From the NCBI GenBank assembly GCA_028751875.1, contig CM054140.1, positions 45,433,010-45,497,009 on the forward strand: a DNA stretch of 64,000 nucleotides. The letters are read 5' to 3'. Origin of the DNA: Rapana venosa (lineage: Eukaryota > Mollusca > Gastropoda > Neogastropoda > Muricidae). Below, in pieces: positions 54,440-64,000 of this stretch. Positions within the stretch are counted from its first letter, which is position 1. Each line of letters begins with the position of its first letter. The notes under the pieces are model-generated. The model made no database searches, had not been told where the DNA came from, and worked only from the letters and a program-made list of their open reading frames with translations. Made by a program: the position numbers and the translations under genes.

Positions 54440-55520
54440 AAAAGAGCAAAAGATATGATATCTTCCTTAATGCCCATTAACACATATGTGTCCGATCTAG
54501 TGGAAAATTATAATGGCAATCAACACAGAATGGACAAACGAGAGGCAATATTACCTTGTTCATCGTGGGAGATGAATAGAGCACACTTCGACATAGAGGT
54601 AACTAATGTAAAAAAGAATGAGAATCTGAACATTATGGTTTCTGATGTTCGATCCCACATCCATCATAAGTATTTTCATCATTTACAAATTTATACAGAT
54701 GAATCACGTCTGGATAATCAAGAAACAGATTCAGCTTTTGTTATACCATCTTTAAAAGTTGAAAAATAATTCTATGTTGGTAAACATTATTCGATTTTTA
54801 CGGCGGAATTAGTAGCAATCTTAATGGCTCTAAATTATGTTCTTGATTTGCCATTGTGTATATTTCAAATCCTTTTTTGTGTTGATTCTAAGTCGGTATT
54901 GTATGCTTTAAAATCCCCATGTTATAAGAAAACTTCAAACATTGCATTAGAGATTAATCATGTCATACACCTTTTAACCTTAAAGGGCACAAGTGTCACT
55001 TTGTGTTGGGTGCCTTCACACAGTGGATTCTTTCCAAATGAGTGGGCTGATAGAGCTGCTAAAAGAGGTGCAAAGCATGAACGGGAATCAGTAGCAATGC
55101 ACGTGCCTTTATCATTACAAGAGGGCTACCACTTATTAGAACAAACATCATGGAAAAAGGTCACAGAAACATATCACCTAAAAGAGAGATTTCTAAACAG
55201 ATCTGTCATCAAAACTGATAAAGCTAGAGTCGTGAGCCATTCTAAGGCTTGCTCAAATATCTCCACAGCAAGAAGAGTGAATAGTTTGTTTTATAGAATA
55301 AAACTTAATACATTCGTAACCAAATTCAGTAGGAAACAGTAAATGTCTATGTGGTGAGAATATTTCTAATACTCATATGATATTTGAATGTAAGAATACA
55401 AAAGCTTTTTTACCCCAATTTTCTGAAAACTCCCTTAGAAGCATATTCAATAATTTGAATTTGGCATTTGATATTGCAAAAGGTCTCTGGCATAGTCCTA
55501 TAGGACATTTGTTATAGTTT
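54440..55520 (+). pseudogene. LINE ORF2 C-terminal part with RNase H domain (I/Nimb-like group)
   Basis: The plus-strand frame begins near 54455. The RNase H fold keeps every acidic ligand by position: D in YTDES (54698), E in TAELVAIL (54806), D in CVDSKSVL (54884), then SHSGFFPNEWADRAA with H (55019) and D (55049). A linker leads to SLFYRIKLNTFVTKF, then (after a +1 shift at 55343) the knuckle CLCGENISNTHMIFEC and a short tail. Defects: one in-frame TAA at 54767-54769 and the shift at 55343. RT and endonuclease are absent; the 5' break lies beside a CA array. RNase H is carried by I-group LINEs (I, Nimb, R1, LOA, Ingi); which one cannot be settled without RT. Same clade as 1130-1400. Confidence 0.93.
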
Positions 55521-55729
55521 CATTAACGTTAATCACTTTTTATGTTTTTGTTTCGCTTTTTGTGTGTATCTTTTGCTTTGCGCGGTTTGTTTTCATGATT
55601 AGACTACTTTTCTCCCCTCGCATTTTTCAGTAGGCCCTCCACCACCACCTCAATTCTCACACACCCCTTTTTTTTCTCTCGTCTAATATCACTGAGAGCG
55701 AACAGACGTAAAATCGAAGACAACAACGC

Positions 55730-55760
55730 ACGCACGCGCGCGCACATACACACACACACA

Positions 55761-55825
<65 letters not shown>
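55730..55825. repeat. (CA)n microsatellite
   Basis: CG/CA lead-in then about 80 bp of CA with one CCC break. Confidence 0.97.
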
Positions 55826-55849
55826 GCACACGCACTTGTAGTCAATCTG

Positions 55850-56248
55850 CAGTTTCTTCTTGCTCTTGTTGATGTTCCTGTTCATTTTCTGATTCTTCTT
55901 CTCCCTCCTTTTCTTCTCGTCCTATTCGTCCTTCTTCTCTATTTCCTCCCCCTCTTGTTCTATTCCTCCTCCTCTTTCTTATTTCCTCCTCTTCTCCCTC
56001 CTCCATCTCACCTCCTCCTCCTCCTCCTCCTCCTTTTTTGTCGTGCCGTCTTCTATTTCCTCCTCCTCCTTCTTCTTCTTCTTCCTTCTTTCTTCTTCTT
56101 CTCTTCTTCTTCTTCTTCTCCTCCTTCTCTCTTCTCCTCTTCTTTCCCATCTCTTTTCTGCTTCTCTTCCTCTCCTTTTTCTTTCTTCTTCTTTTCTTTC
56201 TCATTCTCTTACTTTCCCTCCTTCTCCTTTCCCTCTCCCTGTACCGTA
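55850..56248. repeat. (TTC)n / (TCC)n pyrimidine tract
   Basis: Trinucleotide-dominated. Lys/Glu/Arg or Ser/Phe/Leu frames are artefacts. Confidence 0.94.
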
Positions 56249-56249
56249 T

Positions 56250-56565
56250 TCAGCTCCCTTGAACTTCCTAATCGCACAAAATCCAAAACAATTTCCCGAC
56301 CCATCTCTTTGGTAAGTTTGCTGTTGAAACCTATTCTACCACATCCAAATACATATTTCGACCCAACTTGGTCATTTGAGGAGCCCTCTACTCCTATTAA
56401 AATGTTAGCCTTTAAAGTACTGGTATGTGATGGTAGTTCTGTCGTAACTTCGTCACTCTGAATCGAGTATTCCTCGTTGTGCCATGTTTTTCCCTTGGTA
56501 GTCTTTGAAATTAATAGCACGGTAGCTTCTTGGTGATGAACTGAACTTTTAAAGAGCAGAAAACC
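56250..56565 (-). other. Unidentified open island, possible exon or TE relic
   Basis: Between a TTC tract and a GGA tract lies about 315 bp of complex sequence that stays open on the minus strand from about 56565 to 56209. Its residues are balanced rather than low-complexity: SKTTKGKTWHNEEYSIQSDE, LKANILIGVEGSSNDQVGSK and GCGRIGFNSKLTKEMGREIV. The order ILIG ... VGS ... G.IG ... G ... LDF ... NT is faintly like the middle of an APE-type LINE endonuclease, but the catalytic GDFN is absent. The plus strand is open for much of the same span. No family is assigned. Confidence 0.35.
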
Positions 56566-56768
56566 AGTTCGGAGGAGGAGGAGGAGAGGAGGGGGGGGGA
56601 GGGTGAGGTGAAGGGAGAGAGTGAGTGAGTGTGTGTGCGTGTGTGTGTTGTATGAATGTATGATGGAGTGTATATGTGTGTGAACATATAATGGTGTGTG
56701 TTTGTGTGTGAATGTTTAATAGTGTGTGTGAATGTATAATAGTGTGAGTGTATTCTTCATTAGTATTG
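56566..56768. repeat. GGA tract and GT-rich variants
   Basis: (GGA)n/G run to about 56620, then repeated phrases GTGTGTGAATGTATAATAGTG (in part). Confidence 0.88.
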
Positions 56769-56997
56769 TTTATTTATTTAGTTATTTATTCTTTTATATC
56801 GAGGATAATGGAATAAGCACTCATGTGCTTTTTTACATCCAGTTCCCGTGTGTATGCGGTTTTGTAAATTTTGTCGTCTGTTTCCACCGGCACACAATGG
56901 CCTACTCCTCCGAAAAGGGTAACAGGATTTAACGAGTGCGCAAGATGTTCTGCATGCGTTCGAACACGGGGCCTCGGTTTATAGTCTCATCCGAAGG
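56769..56997 (-). mobile_element. Family B SINE lacking the tRNA head
   Basis: (TTTA)n tail, TTTATATCGAGGATAATGGA, ACATCCAGTTCCCGTGTG, CCACCGGCACACAATGG and GTTTATAGTCTCATCCGAAG, stopping at a GT array. Confidence 0.9.
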
Positions 56998-57192
56998 TGT
57001 GTATATGTGTGTGTGTGTGTGTGTGTTGTGTGTGTGTGTGTGTTTTGTGTGTGTGTGTGTGTGTGGTGTGTGTGTGGGGTGTGTGTGTGGTTATTCTTCA
57101 TTCATGTGTATGTGTATGTGTGTGTGGTTATTCTTGTGTGTGTGTTTGCGTGCGTGCGTGCGCGTGCGTGTATGCGCGCGCGTGCGTGCGAA
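56998..57192. repeat. (GT)n/(GCGT)n array
   Basis: GT with internal doublet GTGTGGTTATTCTT (57087 and 57122 regions). Confidence 0.95.
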
Positions 57193-57334
57193 CTCGCGAA
57201 CAGTGCGTGCCTACCTTCATTCAACGTATACAGCCCTGTAATCCCAAGGAATTAGTAGAAAACTGACTAGTCAGCACTGAGGACAAAAAACACACACACA
57301 TAAGATAGGACAGTCTGCGGGGAAACCTTAAAAA

Positions 57335-57425
57335 GAGTAGGGGGAGGAGGGAGGGGTAGCACACCCCTCCCTCCCCTCCCTCCTCCCTCCTTGTTACCTT
57401 TCCTCCCTCCCCCCCCCCCCCCTCC
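57335..57425. repeat. G/C-rich hairpin and G-quadruplex-prone tract
   Basis: A perfect inverted repeat AGGGAGGGGT (57348-57357) and ACCCCTCCCT (57363-57372) with a 5-nt loop, continuing into CTCCC repeats and about 15 C. Confidence 0.9.
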
Positions 57426-57751
57426 TCTGAAGGGAGCTAAGGAGTGTTTGATGGAATGGCCTGTCCTGGCCAATATTCCCTCTGTCAACGCCAGTTTGTC
57501 TGCAGCCTTGTCTGACTGATGAGACCATTGTCCCCGGTGGTTGGTCGTCAGACATCTGTGCTCAGCAGACTTTGACTTCAACTTGATGTGGCTTTTGGAG
57601 GGGTTTTATGGTTTTTTATAGATGGTAGGCATCTTAAGTTGGGGTGTTTTGTTTCTTTGTTTGGGTTGTTGTTGTTGTGGTTTTTTCGTTGTTGTTTTTT
57701 TTTGGGGGGTGGTCTGGGGATGGGGGTTCCTTTGTATGAAGTGCTGTGTGT
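57426..57751. other. Unique DNA, nothing recognised
   Basis: No gene; T/G-rich after 57640. Confidence 0.5.
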
Positions 57752-57809
57752 GTTTATTTATTTATTCTTTTATTTAGAGGATAATGGAATAAGCACTCAT
57801 GTGCTTTTT
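57752..57809 (-). mobile_element. Family B SINE, 3' tail only
   Basis: TTATTTATTCTTTTATTTAG, AGGATAATGGAATAAGCACT and CATGTGC, then a CT run. Confidence 0.82.
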
Positions 57810-58394
57810 ATTTCTCTCTCTCTCTTTCTCTTTCTCTGTGTGTTCGTGTGTGTGTATGTTGTGTGTGTGTGTGTTGATCTTCAGTTTTTTTGTAATTTTT
57901 GCTTCTTTACGTTACGTCTCCCGTTTCAAAACTCCGATGTTTTATGGCTGAAAAAAGAGAGTGAGAATGATCGAAACTTAAATATTTTGCGAGGCTGTTT
58001 ACAAAGTTCAGTTTGAAGTTCTCTCGTCTCATCATAAAAAGAAGTCCCCATGTGCTAGCGCGCGCTAACATACAATATTACTTTCACGGGGGAAAAAACC
58101 TTACCTTTTGTAGTAGAGTACAACAGATATGGCCGATGGTATGGATGACACGCATGTACCAATCTTATAGTCCGCGACCTGGAGAGGTATGGGCCTCGCC
58201 AGTTTCAACTTGCTCATGAACACACTGGGTGGAATATGTATTTCAATTCCGTGCCCTAATGACTATTCAAGAAGATCAGGGAGAAGGGAAAGGTACTGGA
58301 TACCTTTTCCTGAACTCCAGTGTTTGAGGCAAATCTTGAAAGCATTCAATGCTGCATGCAGTGAAAACCTTTACGTATGTTCTGCTCTCCAAGT
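57810..58394. other. Unique DNA, no gene recognised
   Basis: Short CT run at 57810-57836 and GT run near 57838-57878; otherwise unclassified. Confidence 0.5.
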
Positions 58395-58430
58395 TTGTTT
58401 TCGGTGTGTGTACGTGCGTGCGTGTGTGTG

Positions 58431-58474
<44 letters not shown>

Positions 58475-58497
58475 TGTGTGTGTGTGTGTGTGTGTGA
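58395..58497. repeat. (GT)n/(GCGT)n array
   Basis: Abuts the 5' end of the split family C SINE and has probably replaced its first bases. Confidence 0.96.
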
Positions 58498-58504
58498 AGC
58501 TTTG

Positions 58505-58661
58505 AAACAAATTGCTGGAGATAACGCGCATGATCAGAACCTGAGAAAAAGGAGTTCAATCTCCGTTCGAATCCGAGCTCCCCCCCCCCCCCCCCCACTC
58601 CTTCCATTAGACACTGAGTAGTGATTTGTGTGCTAGTCTGTTGGATAAGACGATACACTGA
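58505..58661 (+). mobile_element. Family C SINE, 5' part of a split copy
   Basis: GGAGATAACGCGCATGATCA (A-box region), B box CCGTTCGAATCCGAGC, a C run expanded to about 16 (58581-58596), CCATTAGACACTGAG and GGATAAGACGATACACTGA. It is interrupted here and resumes at 59521. Confidence 0.9.
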
Positions 58662-59520
58662 CCAGCCACCATGGCGCAGTGGTTAGCGCCTTGGGTTACG
58701 AACTGGAAGGTCGCGGGTTCGATTACCATAAGAGTCATAGGGATTTTTCGGACTCAGGCCGGCTCCTACCCAGAGTGAGTGGGCTCAGTGGGAAGACTGG
58801 GACCACAGAGTCGAGCTTCATCCACTTAACGGTATGATGCGAGTTTGAGAGCGTTGCTCAAATTACCTGACCAACACTGCAGATGTCTATATCTCTCGGG
58901 CCCGGTTGACGCCGGGATATATTATGATAGTAAGCGTAGAGTACAACCCTGTCAAGTAGTCTCAAAGCATATGCACTACCACAGCAGCATCATTACGTCG
59001 TCGTCATTGTCATTGATCATCATGCAATTAAAAAAAATTGCCTCTGATTCGGTGGTCCCAGTTGCTCTGGTCTCATGGTGACCTCAGATTCGGTTTGCCC
59101 ATACACTTCTGTGCCTGTGGTGAGTTTGTGTCAAAGCCTTTGGGGTTGGAGGTTAGCGGGGAATGGTCGTTGGAGGGACGTTGTGGTGGTCGCCACCTCG
59201 GGTAGGCAACTCACTCTGGCTTCGCGACTGAGCTAATACTGTCGTTAGTAGGGGCTTAGTAGGTGGTGTCCTGCGTATGTTAGCTCAGAACAGGCACCAC
59301 TGAACACCACCAAAGTGATTCAGCAGCAGTGCAGGGCCCCTCTGGCTGGTGGCCCTACGGAGGCCTGGTGGTGATGGGCTGCCTGTGGACTTCCGACCCT
59401 GAGGTTGAGACATAACAAATCTGGGCATGGCTGTGGCGGGGAGATTGGAATGAGCGGCGTGGGAACAGCAGGACAGAGGGCATCACAGAATATGAGGCAG
59501 CAAAAAAAAAAGAAAAAAGG
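58662..59520 (+). mobile_element. Family D SINE, long form, nested inside the family C SINE
   Basis: tRNA-like head: ATGGCGCAGTGGTTAGCGCC, B box CGGGTTCGATTACC. The body matches 28057-28566 and adds about 340 bp (about 58995-59335, including GGTGGTCGCCACCTCGGGTA). It ends ATGAGGCAGCAAAAAAAAAA. The 11-bp target-site duplication CGATACACTGA occurs at 58651-58661 and 59521-59531. At about 859 bp it is very long for a tRNA SINE, and no coding frame explains the extra length. Confidence 0.93.
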
Positions 59521-59820
59521 CGATACACTGAGGTCCCGTGTGCAACACATCTAGCGTACGCAAAAGAAGCCACGGCAAAAAGAAAGTTTTCCCTGGCAAA
59601 ATATGTAAATTATATATGGGAAGAGCGGCCCAAATTTCATGCAGACATATCTGCTATGACTAAAAGTAGTATGCAATACAAGTCCATACCTCACGACGCA
59701 ATATAATTCAACACACTAAACTACACTACATCATACTACAGGACACGACACGACTCGACACCACACCGTACTCAACACACGACACGACACGAGATGACGC
59801 TTCGCTACAATACAGTACAG
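59521..59820 (+). mobile_element. Family C SINE, 3' part of a split copy
   Basis: Resumes with CGATACACTGAGGTCCCGTG, CAAAAGAAGCCACGGCAA, TTTTCCCTGGCAAAATATG and GAGCGGCCCAAATTTCATGC, then a long variable tail of ACGAC/ACACT/ACAGT pentamers ending with GACGCTTCGCTACAATAC. Confidence 0.9.
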
Positions 59821-60244
59821 TACAATATAGTTAAAACCTGTGTGTTCTGATCCTTTTGTTTTACTTTTTTCTCTGTCCGAATAATTATTGGTTCTTATAA
59901 ATCCGTACTGTTTCTCATTGTGAATGACATCGTACGCCTTGCATTTATTACTGTTCTTTTAAGCACAATGCACAGTTTGTTTGTTTTTGTTAAGCGAAGT
60001 AAACTTCTTGGGATATCACGTACTTGTAAATATTGTATGATTATATTCTTCCACCACTCTTTTCTTTCCTCTTTTTTATCGTAAACTGTCTGATGTAACA
60101 AAAGGTAGATTTCTTCTTTGGCATCCTTTTCCAGAATGACGCTTAGAACTTGTTTTTTTGCCAATTAAAACGTGCTGGTTTCCCACCCATGACAAACAAC
60201 ATTTTCTGGAATCACTTATGAATAAAACATTCTCCTTCTCTTCC
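59821..60244. other. Unique AT-rich DNA, weak exon-like frame on minus
   Basis: A minus-strand frame 60164-59895 reads VLSVILEKDAKEEIYLLLHQ and KKEERKEWWKNIIIQYLQ, followed on that strand by CAAGTACGTGA, a plausible 5' splice site. No domain is recognised, and AT-rich DNA readily yields such text. Confidence 0.25.
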
Positions 60245-61359
<1,115 letters not shown>

Positions 61360-61558
61360 TTATTTATTTTTATATAGTTTATTCTTTTATATCGAGGATC
61401 ATGGAATAAGCACTCGTGTGCTTTTTTTTTTTACATCCAGTCCCCGTGTGTATGCAATTTTGTCAATTTTGTCATTTGTTCCCACCGACACACAATGACC
61501 TATTCTTACGAAAAGCGGAACAGGATTTAACGTGTGCGCAAGATGTTCTGCGTGCGTA
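61360..61558 (-). mobile_element. Family B SINE lacking 5' half
   Basis: TTTATATCGAGGATCATGGA, ACATCCAGTCCCCGTGTGTA, CCCACCGACACACAATGAC and AAGCGGAACAGGATTTAACG, stopping within GTTCTGCGTGCGTATG. Confidence 0.9.
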
Positions 61559-61792
61559 TGACTCTGTATGTGTGTATGTGTGTCTGTCTGTGACTGTGTC
61601 TGTCTGTCTGTGTCTTTGTGGCTGGCTGGCTGTTTGGCTGTGTGTTTGGCTGTCTGTTTGTTGCTTCGCTATTTGTTGTTGTGGTCAGTTTTAGATCGCC
61701 TTTGTAGTCGCATTTCTCTTTCATCTTGTACAAACGTTTGGTGCTTGCGGCTTTTCTCGTGGCACAGCTTGTATGCAGCTCCTTGCATATAA

Positions 61793-62075
61793 AAGTATGT
61801 TCTTTCGAGCCAGAAGGCCCATAGAGCCGGAGCTTATCCCGGTTTCTGTAGCGTTAAGCGAACTGATGGTTTTTCACCACCCCTGTGACAGGACGCTAGT
61901 CTGTCGCCAGATACTTCCCCAGCAGAGCTGGTACCCACTTGTACACCTGGGTGGAGTGAGGAAAATAGGAGTAAAGTGTCTTTCCCAAGGACACAACGCC
62001 GAGCCGAGCGGGGATCGAACCCGCGACCTCTGGGTCACGAGTTGACCGCCTAAACCACTCGACCACGGTGCCTCC
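61793..62075 (-). mobile_element. Family H SINE, full length with 12-bp TSD
   Basis: Minus-strand tRNA-Leu/Ser-like head: A box CGTGGTCGAGTGGTTTAGGC, B box GCGGGTTCGATCCCCGC. Then GTTGTGTCCTTGGGAAAGAC, CTCACTCCACCCAGGTGTAC and AAGTGGGTACC. The CCACCCAGGTGTA...GGGTACC segment is the module also found in family A. A perfect target-site duplication CCTTGCATATAA lies at 61781-61792 and 62076-62087. Confidence 0.93.
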
Positions 62076-62123
62076 CCTTGCATATAAGTCTTGTAGTATT
62101 CTTTTCTCTCTTTTCGTGGTAGT

Positions 62124-62876
<753 letters not shown>

Positions 62877-63090
62877 CATCCTGATATTTATTTGTTGACA
62901 AACCCACCCGCACATTTTCGGAGGGACTGAAAGCCTGAAATCAGGCACACCTGGGCACCACACATCAAAGAAGATGCTAAGGATAGAGTTGCAAACGGAC
63001 AAACGCCAAAAATCATGGACTTTTCGTCAAAGAATAGAAAGAAGCTTGCGTTTGTAAAGAAAAGACGTCAACGAGAGAGAAGATGTGAAA

Positions 63091-63262
<172 letters not shown>

Positions 63263-63647
63263 TCCAAATGTAATTGTCTATGCTTTAGAACTTCCCAAGG
63301 ATTTCATGGGACAGTGATTGCATATACCCTAGGTAGGATAATGTTATGTAGATTAACATGGAGGTATGTTTTAGAGAAAGATTAGCTTTGAAACCAGCAA
63401 TAATAGTTATTAGGGTTTTAGTGGGTGGAGGGGGATGGGGGAGGAGGCGCGCGCGTGTGTGTTGTTTTACTTTTTTAAAAAAATTTAAGGAAGTTTTTAG
63501 CGTAGTTTTCATATCGTCTTTCTCTTTTATATTTTATAGGTTTTAAAAAAAAAAAATTTTTTCTTTTTTGTTAGGCTGTTTTGTGGGTTCTTGCAGATAT
63601 GTTTTGTGGCATTTTCTCTCATATTTTTTAAAAGTATTCTATCATGC

Positions 63648-63957
63648 CAACTCTATCGGGGGACGGGATAGCTCAGTGGTCGGAGCACTCGCTTTCCCCC
63701 AGCCAAGTTAAGCAGCGTCGAGCGTGGTTACCACTTGGATAGGTGACCGTTTGCGCGCCTTGGCTTCAGTACAGTTCCCCCAGTTCACCCAGCTGTAAAT
63801 GGGTACCTGCCCTCTTTAGGGTCAGGGAAGGTAAAGCAGCGAGGGAGAGGAGATGGGCGCCGCCCTCAATATGCTGGCCCTAGAGAAGTGAGGTCTCTGA
63901 CGCCTCGCTCCCCTACGACCTTATAGGTTATGGGACTCCTTTACCTTTACCTTTACC
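63648..63957 (+). mobile_element. Family A SINE (chimeric tRNA/5S), intact with 13-bp TSD
   Basis: Head GGGATAGCTCAGTGGTCGGA and CACTCGCTTTCCCCC (tRNA 5' half); 5S part 63705-63749 AAGTTAAGCAGCGTCGAGC and CACTTGGATAGGTGACCG; body as at 10006; tail (CCTTTA)n. The perfect target-site duplication TATTCTATCATGC at 63635-63647 and 63958-63970 places the 5' end about 9 bp further out than in the 10006 copy. CACTTGGAT is closer to 5S than the 10006 copy's CAGTTGGAT. Confidence 0.95.
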
Positions 63958-64000
63958 TATTCTATCATGCGTTTTTATATCCTGATATTTATTTCCTCAC

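Overview
The window is non-genic metazoan nuclear DNA, most likely from a mollusc and probably a marine gastropod. That placement rests on three things: the mix of tRNA-headed SINEs, which I recognise as typical of lophotrochozoan and especially molluscan genomes; a 5S-rRNA-derived SINE segment that matches the molluscan-type 5S sequence closely; and several decayed LINE 3' ends beside extreme microsatellite density. I found no convincing exon of a host protein gene, no tRNA or rRNA gene, and nothing prokaryotic or organellar. Almost all long open frames are translations of (CT)n, (GT)n, (TTC)n or of minisatellites whose unit length is a multiple of three.

Layout. 0-6.9 kb: GA/CT/GT arrays, a LINE C-terminus (minus strand, about 1.13-1.4 kb), a SINE copy, and a pyrimidine block facing a purine block at 4.4-5.7 kb. 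7-15 kb: three copies of a chimeric tRNA/5S SINE (family A), a family C SINE, a 59-bp minisatellite, a SINE carrying a fold-back of its own tail (11.6-12.1 kb) and a 23-bp minisatellite (14.0-14.65 kb). 15-29 kb: a full family B SINE next to a CR1/L2-like LINE remnant that still shows YADD (18.9-20.0 kb), a second LINE C-terminus (21.9-22.4 kb), CA/GT arrays and a family D SINE (28.1 kb). 29-43 kb: further SINEs of families A, B and C, a compound GA satellite (31.2-32.1 kb), a 39-bp minisatellite, and a quiet AT-rich stretch (38.6-40.7 kb). 43.1-52 kb: satellite country, with 48-bp, 21-bp and 30/31-bp arrays. 52-64 kb: GA/TTC/CT tracts, a possible regulatory island, an RNase H-bearing LINE remnant (54.4-55.5 kb), a SINE nested inside a SINE (58.5-59.8 kb), and a tandem duplication of about 750 bp that holds an intact family A SINE (62.1-64.0 kb).

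How the parts relate. Several SINEs have perfect or near-perfect target-site duplications of 10-14 bp, so they moved as retroposons using LINE machinery. The LINEs here are only 3' ends with stops and frameshifts and cannot drive movement themselves. The SINE families share modules: B and C share a central domain, A and H share another, and the tail of G reappears on two B-headed copies. This points to module exchange. Microsatellites often begin exactly where a SINE is truncated.

The most interesting object is family A: a tRNA 5' half carrying an A box, joined to the internal promoter region of 5S rRNA, in the order tRNA then 5S. Five copies lie in this window. Family letters A to I are local labels, not database names. 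All similarity statements come from reading by eye; no search was run.
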